This document shows, in pieces, positions 1-11,900 of a DNA stretch of 64,000 bases (its first letter is position 1; every line of letters begins with the position of its first letter). Source of the DNA: Brassica napus (taxonomy: Eukaryota > Streptophyta > Magnoliopsida > Brassicales > Brassicaceae); NCBI RefSeq assembly GCF_020379485.1, contig NW_026016676.1:1-64000 (forward strand). The letters run 5' to 3'. The translations under genes were made by a program, and so were the position numbers. The notes beneath the pieces are model-generated. The model was not told the origin of the DNA. It saw only the letters and a list, made by a program, of their open reading frames with translations, and searched no databases.

Positions 1-2170
1 TATCATTGTTCTGTAGAGAAAGAAAAGGCTCTAATGGTTGTTGAATGCTTAGAGGGTAAGGTTGAAGCTGAAGCCTTGATGAGCTCGAGCCGCTACCATA
101 TTGGAAACTTGAACCAAGGGCTATCATCTCAGCCTCGCGTTTCCTTGAAGACTCAAGAGCCTGAGCTTCTTTGAGCCGCTTAGCCGCGCCTCCTCCTATG
201 GGAGAGTACTGCTCTCGAGGATGGCTTTCACGTCGTACCGTTCATCTCGAAGTTGGTCACTGCGTTGAGCCTCTAAACTTTATCGCGGCTATATCATAAG
301 CTTCTGCTGCTTCTTCCTCAGTGCCTGAAAACAAACCATGTCATTAACTACGTAAGATAATAATTTGGTGAACCTTCTATTAAAACATGCTGATTTTAAA
401 AGAACAAAAATTCTATAAAAGAGGTTTCTTGAAAGTCGTTCTGATTTTAAATTGTAGTAGGTTCTAGATGGTTTAAAGTAGTTAAGACATAATAAGAAAG
501 TACTTACTAAAAGTCCCCAGTAGAGATCTTTGTTTCCGGCGACTCGTCCGATCCTTGCTTGCCATCTTCCATGTTGGTGATGCCTATATATATGACAAAA
601 TAAAGATGTTTATTTCTATAAGAGTATTTATTTATGTAATAACAACGATTATTATATATGTGAATATTTATAAAATTAAACCTTGTAACTCCACGATACA
701 TTGAAGCGCCTCGTGAAAATCCACTACTTTTTCTTGCGATTTGACACGCATTTGTAAATGTGTTGTTAGATTAGATAAGTCTTAATTAGATTTGAATATA
801 CGACCAAGGTCTTGATGAAATACAACAAATTAAACACCTTCTAATAGCAGCCACGAACTCTTGTCTAGTCATGTGCTTCATTTCTTCTATTCTTTCTCGT
901 AGTTAGTAATCTGATATATATTAATGATCAAAGATTAAAATATATATAATATAACTAATGACCAAGAGAATATTGCAAGCAAATAAGAACTAACATACCG
1001 GAAATTAGTAGTAGTCGAGGGACCCCATACTTAAGTGCGGCTAGATCATATGATCTTGCTGCTTTATCTTCTTTGTCATACCCACCTATACCAAGAATTT
1101 GACTTAGTTTAGTTTCCGTAAACGAAACAATATGATTACTCCACGAGTATAACAAGGAAGAATCCAATTTGACGCACTCACCCAAGTAAACTAGATTGTT
1201 TTATTGGATCCCCAGATTTTACGCAGCAAGAACAAAGAAAGAAAAATATATAAGAACATGATTAGTATATAAGAGCAGGCGAATCAAACCTAAACACACA
1301 GAACCTGCTTAAGTGGAAGTAAATTACTTACCTTGTCTTCCTTTCCTAGACTGACCTTCCCTTCTACAAGTATTATCCCACAGTGAGCTTCATATCGACC
1401 GGTCCATCGATGCCTAATTATTTGACCAAAATATAATGCATTTCATCATTAAATCCATATCTTTTTTTGGGTACTAATATATCATAATCCAATTTAAGAT
1501 CATAAGATCTTTAGAATCTATTAAGTGAGTAATGAGTCACGTGTATAACCTTGTGACACCACGATAGATCGAGGTGCGTTGTCCGAAAGTGTCCAAAGCA
1601 CGTCTTGGCGTGGCCGTCTCAGCAACGGCTAATGCTCCACCGCTAGTGTTATCGCCGGTGACCTCGGGCGGCAACGCTTTAGCTACAGCGTTATTACCAC
1701 CGGTCGTCCCCATGGACAAAGTGAGTGACTGTAGATTGTGAGCACTCTCTTGGAGCTCATAGCTATCGTTAGGATTGTTGGAGTCACAAGCTACAACGAC
1801 GTCGTTTGATTGGACGCTTGGCATCAAGCTATTGGTGGTATGGAAGTAGTAACCTGAGTCGTTGTAAGCTACGATGTGGTCGGATTGATTTTCGTCCGGT
1901 TTGCTCACACCGAGAAAGTCTGCCACTTTTGGAACCTCTCCTCCTCCACCGTGTGGATTGATCATGTTCCACTCTTCGAACACACAAATATTTTTAGTAT
2001 ATATATATATAATATACACAATAGATTGTTGTATAGATATATCGTTGTTTACCTTGTGTTTGGAAAGGGTTGTCCATATGGTCGCTCACCAAGCCAATGT
2101 TATATTCATGAGGAGGCAAAGAAGAGTGGTTTGGTGAAAGTGGAAAGCCAAGCCAGTTGTTTGAATTCAT
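1..2170 (-). pseudogene. PLT1: PLETHORA1-like AP2/ERF transcription factor (AIL family), frameshifted, C-terminus beyond window
   Basis: AINTEGUMENTA-like double-AP2 transcription factor. The family acts in the nucleus to specify the root stem-cell niche downstream of auxin. The exons I can place by splice sites are 2053-2170 (start MNSNNWLGFPLS, ATG at 2168-2170), 1550-1973, 1332-1413, 1182-1190, 999-1085, 838-910, 682-732, 508-583 and 1-324. Visible family landmarks are MINPHGGG, KVADFLGVSKPDENQS, ALDTFGQRTSIYRGVTR (start of AP2-1), YDKEDKAARSYDLAALKY, MTRQEFVAAIRR, GASMYRGVTR (AP2-2) and [17 protein letters not shown]. The wording matches Arabidopsis PLT1 more closely than other AIL genes. 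Exons 1-2 are open. Exons 3-9 need about seven or eight single missing bases to stay in frame (near 1384, 1025, 1002, 890, 520, 270, 241 and 200). All introns keep GT/AG. It is either a pseudogene or a functional gene hit by consensus deletion errors. The reading continues left of base 1. Confidence 0.88.
1182..1190 (-). other. 9-bp microexon of the PLT1 locus
   Basis: The minus strand reads ctag|TTTACTTGG|gtgagt. Joined to the exon ending at 1332 (CAAG) and the exon starting at 1085 (GTGGG), it encodes V-Y-L-G in the AP2-1 linker. This is the tiny exon characteristic of AINTEGUMENTA-like genes. Gene finders usually miss an exon this small. Confidence 0.85.
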
Positions 2171-2346
2171 TTTCCCTTTGAGTCAAATCTGTTTGTTTTG
2201 GGTTAATCAATCACTTTATTGCTCCTACCCACCTTGATAATCATAATACCACTCTAAGCCAATCAAAGAAGAAAGGAAGATTCAGTGATCAAGGACTGAA
2301 GAAAGAGAAATTAAAGATCAAGACTTTTTTCAAAGAATGGAGTTAT

Positions 2347-2362
2347 GTTATATATAGATATA
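2347..2362 (-). promoter_or_regulatory. candidate TATA box of the PLT1 locus
   Basis: TATATATAA on the minus strand lies about 180 bp upstream of the PLT1 ATG (2170). It is next to the GA-rich tract and in a suitable place for a core promoter. AT-rich surroundings make the call tentative. Confidence 0.4.
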
Positions 2363-2395
2363 GGGGAGATCTTCTGCTTTATCATATATTGGGCG

Positions 2396-2429
2396 GGTCT
2401 CTCTCTCTCTCCTCTCCTCTCTATCTCGG

Positions 2430-2461
<32 letters not shown>

Positions 2462-2514
2462 CGCTCTCTCTCCTCTCCTCTCTCTCACCTCTCTCTCGTC
2501 TCTCTCTCCTCTCT

Positions 2515-2584
<70 letters not shown>

Positions 2585-2645
2585 CTCTCTCCTCTCTCTC
2601 TCTCTCCTCTCTCTCTCTCTTCTCTCTCTCTCTTCTCTCTCTCTA
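2396..2645. repeat. CT/GA microsatellite tract upstream of PLT1
   Basis: About 250 bp of nearly pure CT on the plus strand (GA on the PLT1 sense strand), broken by single-base interruptions. GA tracts are the binding sites of plant BASIC PENTACYSTEINE factors, which recruit Polycomb proteins. The position just upstream of the TATA candidate makes a regulatory role plausible but unproven. The long serine/leucine reading frames across it are composition artefacts. Confidence 0.9.
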
Positions 2646-3904
2646 AGTTAGAGATGGAAACTCTGATACTTTTAGGGTTTAAAGAAAAGATAAGATATTC
2701 GTAAGAGATGAATACAGAGGAAGGCCATAGAAGTTTCAAGGTTAGAGTGACCCTCCAATTATATGGATTTTATCTCATTAAATATTATTCTATAAGAGAA
2801 GCTGATATAAATAACTAAGTATGGATGTGAACAAGAAAAATATACTATGTATGCCCTTTGCATGTATGATTCATGTTTATAGGCTTATAGCTGTTACAAG
2901 AAGACCCCTATCAGATTAGGATAGCATTTTTCTCTCTAAAACTCACACACTCGTAATTGTGTGTAGACTTGATTTTGATTAACATTTTTTAAAAAAAATT
3001 CGAGTTGATAAATCTTTTATTATTTAAATTGGTGTAAATTTTCATTTTAGTTGTTTTAAACGAGCTCAATTATATGAGAATCAAAATATGTTAATATATC
3101 ATTTTTTGAAACTTTGTTAACATGTCTTTTCTCACATTGTTTTGGTTAATGTTTATTTTAAACATATTTCTCATTGATCAAAGTTTTTAAATATTTTACT
3201 ACAGAAATGAGATAATGCGTTCATATATAAATATTTTGTCTTGTATTTGAATAAATATTTTGCATGATTTATTAAATAATCTATGAAAATCTAAAATCAT
3301 AAAAGACTAATTGTAACTCGATGAATGACATAATCATCAGTCAATATAAATGTTACCTAAATTTTTAATATGTTTGGTTATAAGGTGATCTAGATTAATA
3401 TTCTAACTTTAATAATGCTTACTTTAAAAGTCTTCTTTATGAAAATAAATATTATGAAGAGATAATCTCCCCGGTTATATATATATATATATTTAATAGG
3501 TAATTTATCAGATAATTCTAATATTTATAGTATATTTGACATTTTTATTCGGTATATTTTAAAGTATTGTTATTAGCTTGTTAAGTTTCATGATTTTGTT
3601 GAAATGAATATTAAAAAAAATACAAAATATTCGGTGGTTATTCTATTTAAGTAAGATTTAAAATGAAAGATTCTTACTGCTACGTAATATTTGGTGGCTA
3701 TTCTAATATAATGTTCTATTTAAGTAAGATTTAAAATGAAAAAGAATTCTGACAAAGAAACACAGTAAATTAGCAGCACATAACATTAAACAAAACATCT
3801 TATTAAATAATCATATATCCGTTTCGTCAAAGAAAAAAATTATACATCCGATAGAAATATATAAACCTTCCACATAAGATAAAATGAAAGATTCATACTG
3901 CTAG
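2646..3904. other. AT-rich intergenic stretch
   Basis: No gene recognised. The only structure seen is a short direct repeat (3641-3668 and 3714-3741, TTCTATTTAAGTAAGATTTA) and a TA run at 3477-3493. Confidence 0.6.
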
Positions 3905-4610
3905 TAGGCCGGAGCACGGATCTGATATCCGAGTTTTTGGAGGTATTTGTGATTTGCTGCGTATGTCACGGATATCTAATTTTTCGATTTGCTTTGCTTC
4001 GAAAAAATACGAATATTCGGAAAAACGGATATCCGGAAAATAAATAATATTTGTGGATATTTACGAATACTTACGGATATCTCATATGTTTTGATTAATA
4101 CAAATAATCTTAAAATTTTGATACAAATTTGTTTTCTAAAATATTTTTTTTGCATGATATATATGATAAAAATTAAAAAAGTAGTGAATCTACATATTTT
4201 GTAAATTTTTTTTAACTTAATTAATAATTATAATAACACAAAACTTAAGAAAAAAATTATAATTATCATAAATGTGTTCTCTTCTTTTAATGTAATACTT
4301 TTATATAAGTAATCATGTGAATAGAATTTATCAAATCATATGTTATAATAATAATTATATAATTTTATACATTAATTTTTTTAAATATAATCAATATATA
4401 CATGTATTTATATATTACCGGATCAGATCGAATATCCGCTTTCTAAAAATTTAATATTTGTGATTTGCTTCATTTTTACGGATATTGATTTTAGTAATTG
4501 ATTTTAGTATTTGATTTGCTTCGAAAGGTTACGGATATCCAAAATTTTTGGATCGAATCGAAACGAATAATGAATCGAATCAAATTTAACAGATAAAATG
4601 TCCAGTCCTA
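3905..4610. mobile_element. hAT-like non-autonomous element
   Basis: The left end TAGGCCGGAGCAC and the inverted right end TAGGACTGGACAT resemble hAT termini. The element is flanked by ACTGCTAG (3897-3904) and ACTGCTAC (4611-4618), an 8-bp target duplication with one change. The interior is AT-rich with repeated GGATATCCG phrases near both ends and no coding capacity. Confidence 0.65.
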
Positions 4611-4779
4611 ACTGCTACGTTTTGAAAAATGGTCCCACATGAAGCGAAACTAATAGAACATTATATTAGGTAAAAAGATTTTGTAAAATACTATAGTTAC
4701 CTATATAAATAATATTTTTTCAGTCCTATAAAAATCTTTTTTATGATAATTTGATCTGTTAATACAATATTAAATATAT

Positions 4780-5290
4780 GTATTATACGTATTTTTGTTT
4801 TAATATGATACGATTTCGTTTCTTCGGATTTTGTTACGGTTTCCGCCTGCAAATCCATAGTGATATGGTTCTCTCTCTAGACGGTGCGATGGAAGATGTT
4901 TTGTTCTGTTGCAAAACTGTTGGTGCGGCTTTTCTCTCTTCGCAGCTCGCTTAGAGAAGGGTGAGCAGAGGTTTTGAGGAGAGTTATCCGGCGGTGGAAG
5001 AGGCGAGGCATTTGAAGGGTGCGGTTTATACCTGTCTAGACGATGTTTTTTTTTTTGAAGATATCTAGACGATGTTTTGTACCGACGCTTTTGATCTGTC
5101 TCAATAGAACCTTTCTAATCCTATGCTTTCTTTATTTTGGTCTAGGTGATTAAGTGGAGGAAGTAAGTGGTGAGGGCTTCCGTGTTCTTCTTCTCTTGCT
5201 TTGGTTTGCAGATTTAAATTTTGTTCTATTGATAAAAAGCAGTAATTTCTGTTTTTGGTTTGAGGGTTTGGGTTCTCTAGCAAACGATTC
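4780..5290. other. GC-richer transcript-like remnant, family unknown
   Basis: A stretch of normal base composition in AT-rich DNA, resembling UTR or exon sequence (CT-rich leader-like parts, GGCGGTGGAAGAGGCG). No reading frame of useful length and no recognised family. It contains a micro-insertion at 5050-5063. It may be a gene or retroposon fragment. Confidence 0.3.
5035..5078. mobile_element. micro-insertion: 14-bp T-tract stub with 15-bp target duplication
   Basis: TCTAGACGATGTTTT at 5035-5049 is repeated at 5064-5078. The 14 bases between them are a T run followed by GAAGATA. Confidence 0.7.
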
Positions 5291-5623
5291 GGGATCCAAC
5301 ATGTGCATGCTTTGGCAATAAGATTCTGACAGTTTTTTGATCTTTGTTAATCTGTTTTGCTTTACATGTGTATCTAGTTTATTCCGTCTTAGGGCGATAT
5401 CTTTTAGAGTTCTAGGTCTTACTTTTCTTCGGATTTTTTTTCCTTTTCTGCATTTAGTTTTTCTCGCATGTTCCTATTTTTTTTTTAAAAAAAAAATTAA
5501 TACGAAGAACTTCATAAAAAAACAGCTAAAACTTTCCAACACAAAATCATTTCAAACGAATGAAGTGATATGAGTTACAATGAACTGTATCATGTGTTAC
5601 TTCGTAATAAACGAGGTCTGGCA

Positions 5624-5681
5624 CATAACGGTTATATATATATTTTTTTGAAACACTTTTGAAAAAAAACTCATAACGGTT
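5624..5681. mobile_element. micro-insertion with 10-bp target duplication
   Basis: CATAACGGTT at 5624-5633 is repeated at 5672-5681 around a 38-bp TA/T/A-rich insert that includes TTTTGAAAAAAAAC. Confidence 0.5.
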
Positions 5682-6299
5682 TTGTATATATTTAATAATA
5701 TTATATATATGCACAGACATAATATTTATACGTGTATATAAATATTTAAAGTACTCGCATATACATTTTGGAATATAAGATTTTGATTTAAAAGAGAAAT
5801 ATGGATATTTAAAAGCATAACATATCTCTTTTTGTAACTTAATTATAACATAATCATAACATATGGTATATAACTGTTGAGATTCTTTTATTTTTTTCCA
5901 AACCTTTCTATTTACAAAAAATATTTTTGAATAAGAGAAAAATATTTAACTAATACTTTGCATATTAGCCCTCAGAATATATAAAAATGTTAATTAACAG
6001 TATTATTGAAACTAAAATAAACAAGATATTATTGGAGCATATAAAGTTTTAAATTATAATACAACCATTAACAGTTTGTAATTAACAGTTTTAAATATTT
6101 TTGAATAATATCTTGCATATTGTCTATAAATTTTAATAACAAATTTTAGAAGTTTTATAAATAATTTAATAAATATTTATTTATTTAATTGATTATAAAT
6201 ATTTATCAAATTTTTACAAGTTTATATTTTTTTATAAGTTTTAGTGATAAATCTTTTAACTAAATCTTTTAACTGCTTTTCATCTAAAATAATGCAAGA
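5682..6299. other. AT-rich intergenic flank of the large Helitron
   Basis: Very AT-rich, with no gene or element end recognised. It ends at the A that precedes the Helitron 3' terminus. Confidence 0.6.
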
Positions 6300-6334
6300 C
6301 TAGTTTTTGACCTGCGCGCCCGCGCGGGTGTATA
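6300..6334 (-). other. Helitron 3' terminus with hairpin
   Basis: The minus strand ends ...CCCGCGCGGGCGCGCAGGTC, then a short A-rich stretch and CTAG, followed by host T. The GC-rich palindrome about 15 bases before CTAG is the expected transposition terminator of Helitrons. Confidence 0.85.
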
Positions 6335-6779
6335 TTTTGTAGAATTATATATTTTTGTTAGTTATAGACTTGTAGGTTAATGTTTCATAGGTTATTGAGT
6401 TCTGATATATTGTGTATCTTGATCATTTTGCTAAGTGTCGAATTTTTAAATATTAGTTGCATTCTTTTTCATTTGTACTTTTTTTAAGTTTGACTTGGTA
6501 AATTAAACAATTAACTTGATTAATTTTGATCTTAGAGTAAATTAAACAATTTAGATCTTTATGAAAACTTAAATATTACATTAAACAATTAAATCTAAAA
6601 TATTAGAGAATGAAGTTTAGATTGGGTGTGTTTTATTAAATTATAAAATTTGTGTGATAAATTATTTTAAAAATTACATTTGATTATATTATTTTTAAAC
6701 AAAAATTTACAGCAAAAATTATAAATTATGGAAAATCATACCCAAAAAACATTCACAAAAAGTATTGATCTGCACAATT

Positions 6780-7070
6780 ATATATACAAAGCCCATTTAG
6801 ATGAATTGACATTTGCAATTTATTTTTGACTTCAAATTAGTGGGCTTAAAATATAAATCGAAGCCCAAATTTTTTTTTTCCGGGAAAACAAACAGAAACA
6901 GTTTTCCTTATACGACTTCTTGGTTTCCGTTCTTGTAGATCTCTCTGTCGGTGCCGTCCGCTTTCTGGCGATATGTTCCATCTCAGCGGGTTGAATTTCT
7001 CTCTCAAAAGTGGAAAGATGGTTAGATCTATTGAGAACTACAACAGATTTTGCAGAGAGGTATGATTTTG
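6780..7070 (+). promoter_or_regulatory. possible captured promoter and first exon inside the Helitron 3' region
   Basis: Three TGGGCT/AGCCCA (site II type) motifs lie at about 6790, 6840 and 6862. A non-AT-rich leader follows from about 6900. An ATG-led stretch then ends in a GT donor (GCAGAGAG|GTATGATT, near 7060). The direction is opposite to the Helitron genes, as for a captured host fragment. I do not recognise the product. Confidence 0.35.
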
Positions 7071-7970
7071 GAGATTTAGGTTGAAATTATTTATCTTGAT
7101 TTGTTGTTCTAGATTCTGTGTTATGATGGTTTTAAAAATCAACTGAAGGGGTCATACGAAGAGCTTTCTGTCGGATAGATATAGCACGGTCCCGGTTTAA
7201 TCATGAAGACCTGTCAAGACTCAGTATAAGCTCTGCTTTGTCCACGGAATGCTTCGTTACAGTACTTGATCACTTCGTCAACACCTCATATATCTTTGTT
7301 CCTTGCAAAGGTAATTCTAATCTTGACCAAAATGTTTAAATGTTATAGTTTTATATGATATAACAAAGAAGAAATGTATATCAAATTCTATAGCTCAAGA
7401 GTAGGATGGAATGAGTTTACATTTGGTGGAATATAACCTGATTTGAAATAAAGAGTTCCGAAATCATCTTCATCTCAAGCTTGTTCCAGTCATCTTCTTG
7501 AAACGATCTCTTTCTCAAGCTTGAGATCAAAGAATTTTTAGTAAAAAAGCATCCGTGCAATCTATATGTCTTATGTATTATAATCCTGATTAAACATGAA
7601 GATCATAAACATTATGTCCCTTAGAGAAGTCCGATTGATGTTGTTCTGTTTAAATTCACGATTAGACACTATTGTTTTTCGGGCTTGATATATTAGTAAT
7701 AGTTCTTCAACAACTGTTTTAAATGTTCAATGTACACGTTCTTTTCCAGAGAGAAACTCAGGCTGAGACATGGTGAAGGAGAAAGAGAGATTAGTTGTAA
7801 CATCAAATAACAAAGGGAAGACACACTAATCTGTTAGATTCTGGTCAATGTAAGTATTTTCTTTTATGATACAATTGTGTCGTATTTGTTTAATTAAATC
7901 CTATGGATTCAGTACAATGAGCTGATACTGACACCAAATAAAAAATGTGTAGGTTCATATTAGAGATGGA

Positions 7971-8495
7971 GAGACCCAAGTACCAGTTATGAAGATGCAA
8001 AAGAAGACTACAATGTGTAAAAGACAACAGAAAAATTACGGTTAGTAATTACTGATCTAACGTACCTATTTCGTAAGTTGGATAAAATAGGACAGTATAG
8101 AATAAGTGCGAGGCTATAATAACGTCTTTCCTTTCCTCCGTGATGGCATATTTAGATTAAATTGCTTTCTTCTGTATTCTTTATTCACTCAAAATATGAA
8201 TAACATGTCTAAAATTTATGCTATGGGTTCATTAAAAACATCAGACATTTTAATGCTGATAGGAACGTATGTTCATGTTACTAACTTATCAAGCTATTAC
8301 AAAATCTTTCTTGGTAGGATTAACTTTGTATTTGCCAGAAAATGGACATTGAAGTGCACTGGAGAGAACCAAGTACCAGTTATGAAGATGCAAAAGCAGG
8401 CTACAATGATTACAGGACAACAGAGTTATAATGAGGTTAGTAATTACTGATCTACTCTAGCTATTTCGTAAGGTGAAACAAATAGGACAGTATAG
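7971..8495 (+). repeat. degenerate ~130-bp direct repeat pair
   Basis: 7971-8100 and 8362-8495 share AAGTACCAGTTATGAAGATG, then GTTAGTAATTACTGATCTA, CTATTTCGTAAG and ATAGGACAGTATAGA in the same order. The copies differ by substitutions and small gaps. The function is unknown. They lie in the non-coding 3' region of the Helitron. Confidence 0.75.
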
Positions 8496-8905
8496 ATATT
8501 GGTTTTTAGATTAGGGAACCCTGGTTTTAGTTAAGATGTTTGAGGAAGAAATACCTCATTGATGTTCTTCTTAGATAACAACAGCTTTATTTAGATATGG
8601 TTAAGAACGACCAAATAGAATGCATGCGTTTGTCTAAATGAAATTTTTTTCAAGTCTTATTGTTATGAAGCGACTTGGTAAAACAAAGAAATGTTGTTTG
8701 CATAACAAAAATAGAACTTAGTGAACCAGCAAGCATTCATCCACCACATATAACTTGCGACACCTGCAACGATCAAAATAACAAAATCATTTTAGTATTT
8801 GTCTGTACTTTCTTTCTGAATAAACAAAATGTGAAAATTATGCACCAAAACATATACTGAAAATAAAAAAAACTTCAAAAGGGTCAAATTGTGTTACCTC
8901 AGCTG

Positions 8906-11900
8906 TTAAAGGTTGTCGAAAACTTCTTTGAAAACTACATTCTTAGTTTGTTTCTGTGGTTTGCCATCTTCGTCTAAAATCAGAATTTTCAATCCCTTTT
9001 TGGAAGTCACTCTAGAAACAGCAACATATAACTGACCATGTGAAAAGACAGGTCTTGGTAGATAAAGACCTACTTTAGATAGCGATTGCCCTTGACTTTT
9101 GTTGATTGTGATTGCAAAAGCCACAGCAAGAGGCAGTTGCCTTCTCCTCATTTTAAAAGGCAATCTGGTGTCAGAAGAGGTTATTAGCAATCTAGGAATA
9201 TCAACTATCTCCCCAATCCTCTCTCCTGTTATAATCCTAGCTTGAACCATAAAATCCATTAGCTGAGTGATCTGCAGTCTTGTCCCATTCATTAAGCCAT
9301 CAGTAGGTGCAATGTTTCTCAGAACCATAACAGGACAACCAACCTTCAGTCTAAGACTATGGTTTGGTAAACCAGGAACCTTAATTGTGTTTAGAAAATC
9401 CGCACTAAGAGCTTCATTGTTCACAGCACCTGTATCAGAGGGATCAATGCTATCAGCACTGTTATAAATTTTTTCCTCACCTGAAATAGAAAACAAAAAC
9501 TCTTAGAATAAGAGTCAACTACAACTTCTGCAAAATCAATAGATGAAATAGCGCAATTTACCTTCTAGCTTGTCCAACATATATTCATTAACTGTATTAA
9601 CATCCTCGTTAGTTGGACAGAGGATAGCTCTCTCTTGAAAAAAAATTGCATCTTTCTTTTCATGCAATGAAGTTGCTGTGCCATAAATCTCTTCGCTGAT
9701 TGCTTCTATAGGATCATTACAATCTGTAATCAAAAATTCAGAGGGAATTTCTATCTCTGTCTCACCATCATTAGGCTCTGAAAGTTTACCATCACCAACT
9801 TTTAATATCCACTCAGAAAATTCTTGAAGATCCTTTGCCTCTGCTGGTGACAATCCTGCTGATAGCAATCTCATATTCTTGGAGAGCTTAAGAACTTTGC
9901 AGTGCGTCCAAAGATAGGATGAGTTAAGTGAGGCCATAACTATTTCAGCTCTACCAGCACCATTTATAACAGGCAAAACTTGCCTAAAATCACCACCAAA
10001 CACGATAACCTTTCCACCAAATGGTTGTGTGTCGTGTTTCCCAACAATATCAGATAAACTTTTATCCAAAGCCTCAAAACAATGCTTGCTCATCATAGGC
10101 GCTTCATCCCAGATGATAAGTGATGAGGCTTTCACTAAATTAGCTTGGTCACTTCCATGCTTCATAGTACATGAAGAAAACTCGTTTGGATTTAGAGGAA
10201 TCCCGAATCTGGAATGTGCTGTCCGACCACCAGGCAACAACAGTGATGCAATGCCGCTCGAAGCCACGTTTAGAACAATATCTCCTCTGGATCTGATAGC
10301 TGCAGAAAGCAATTTCCATAGGAAAGTTTTCCCTGTTCCACCAAAACCACTAACAAAAAACATTCCACCATCTCCTTTATTAACAGCAGAAAGAATCTCC
10401 TCATATATCTTTCTTTGCTCGCAAGTCATCTTCAGCAGATCTCTTCGAAGAGTCTCTAACAAATCAGAACGCTCATAGCTGCGTTCGTCTAGCACCAAGA
10501 CATTTTCATCGTGGACACTTATCTTTGGCGGTTTAGGCATAGAATCAAATTTTGCGAGTGAAGTTCCAGATCGTTTCAAGATTTTTTCAATCTCAAGTAA
10601 AGCATACTTCTTTTTGTCGTCATCACTCAGCATCAGACCTAAAATGAATATGAAAAAGTCAAGAAAGAAACTAAAATTATAAGTCTTGAAACGTAAATTC
10701 ATGTAGCTAAATTGAACAATCAAGTTTAAAATCTAAAAACATACCTGGTCTATTAAAATTCCTTCTCCTAGAGTGCTCAATATCTTCAGATAAAAACATC
10801 CAAGTGTTTTCCCATACTGACTCAGGCTTAGATAAAGTGTTACTCATAAGCATCATAACAAACACTTTCCGTAGCTCACTTGCTGTGCTCTCAAAACTTC
10901 TTCTTACTATGTCATCAATGTACTCCTGATCATCATCTAATAACCCACGAGCATTACATGCTTCTTTGTAGCTCGGATAGAGAACATCTTGGTATGTTTT
11001 AATCTCCTCATAACTCGTGGGTCCCCTGACAACATTCAACAATACACGCAAGTAATAAGCATCTTCTTGGGTCCTAGGAGCATAGTTAATCCTCCCCAAA
11101 GCAAATCCCCGTTTCCTCCTGTTGAACTTCTTTAACCTTTTATTGTAAGTATAGAAGCTTGGGATCTGAGCATAGGTCAATGTTCTTGCGAAGGAGTCAG
11201 TCTTGTTCAACTCAAACCAAGCTAAGAACATTGTATTTTCAATGAGCTTTCGGGTGACAACTGCTTTCAATTTGTCTTTCCTTCTGAATGTAATAACTTG
11301 CTTTCCGGGGAGATGGAAACTAAGCTTTTCAACAGCAGTTGATCGATAGTGAATAGGAAATTTGAATACTCTCCATGTTCCTTCACATGTTGACACGTAT
11401 CTGAAAAAAAAAACATATTGGTAAAAAAACAGTGGCTAAATTAATGAACTGGTATACTGTAAAGAACAACAATGGTAATAATACCTGCAATCGAAGAATT
11501 CCTTGAGTTCATTTCTTTTCTTATCAAGATTCTCTTTAGTAATCTCAACATCTCCTAACTCACTTGCAACAATGTGGTCTGGTGGTTCAACAGCAACTGT
11601 GACACGGTCCTGTCCTTTATTAATGTATTTGAATAAATACTTTATAGACCCAACTTGGTTGCACCACTCGACGTTGATATGAGCTCTGTATAGAAGAGAT
11701 AACTTCCGGTTGTAAGGAATGACATGCCGATTGTCACACCTCACTCCACTCTTCATAACAAAGTTATGTGACTGCTCACGCCTCTTGTAAACCGGAAAAC
11801 CTTCTTTGTTAATAGTGGTCTTCTCAGAAAATAATTTAGGATATGACTTAGAGCAACGACCATTTTCCATACATGGAGAATTAGTATTAGCTCTTCCACA

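Noticed and set aside
507..1185. Separate small proteins in the PLT1 region
   Set aside because: They are single exons of PLT1 read into introns. Splice sites and protein wording place them in one gene.
2345..2739. Long Ser/Leu- or Arg/Glu-rich reading frames across the CT tract
   Set aside because: They come from the dinucleotide repeat itself, occur in several frames on both strands, and have no gene structure.
3806..3850. A further micro-insertion (TATATCCG ... TATACATCCG around GTTTCGTCAAAGAAAAAAA)
   Set aside because: The supposed target duplications differ at two of about twelve bases, too weak to count with the others.
8106..8450. A 114-residue plus-strand protein in the Helitron 3' region
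   Set aside because: No recognised family, crosses one repeat unit, and the matching unit at 7971 is not open. Kept only as a repeat.
10029..10478. A 149-residue plus-strand protein
   Set aside because: Antisense to the Pif1 helicase motifs of RepHel.
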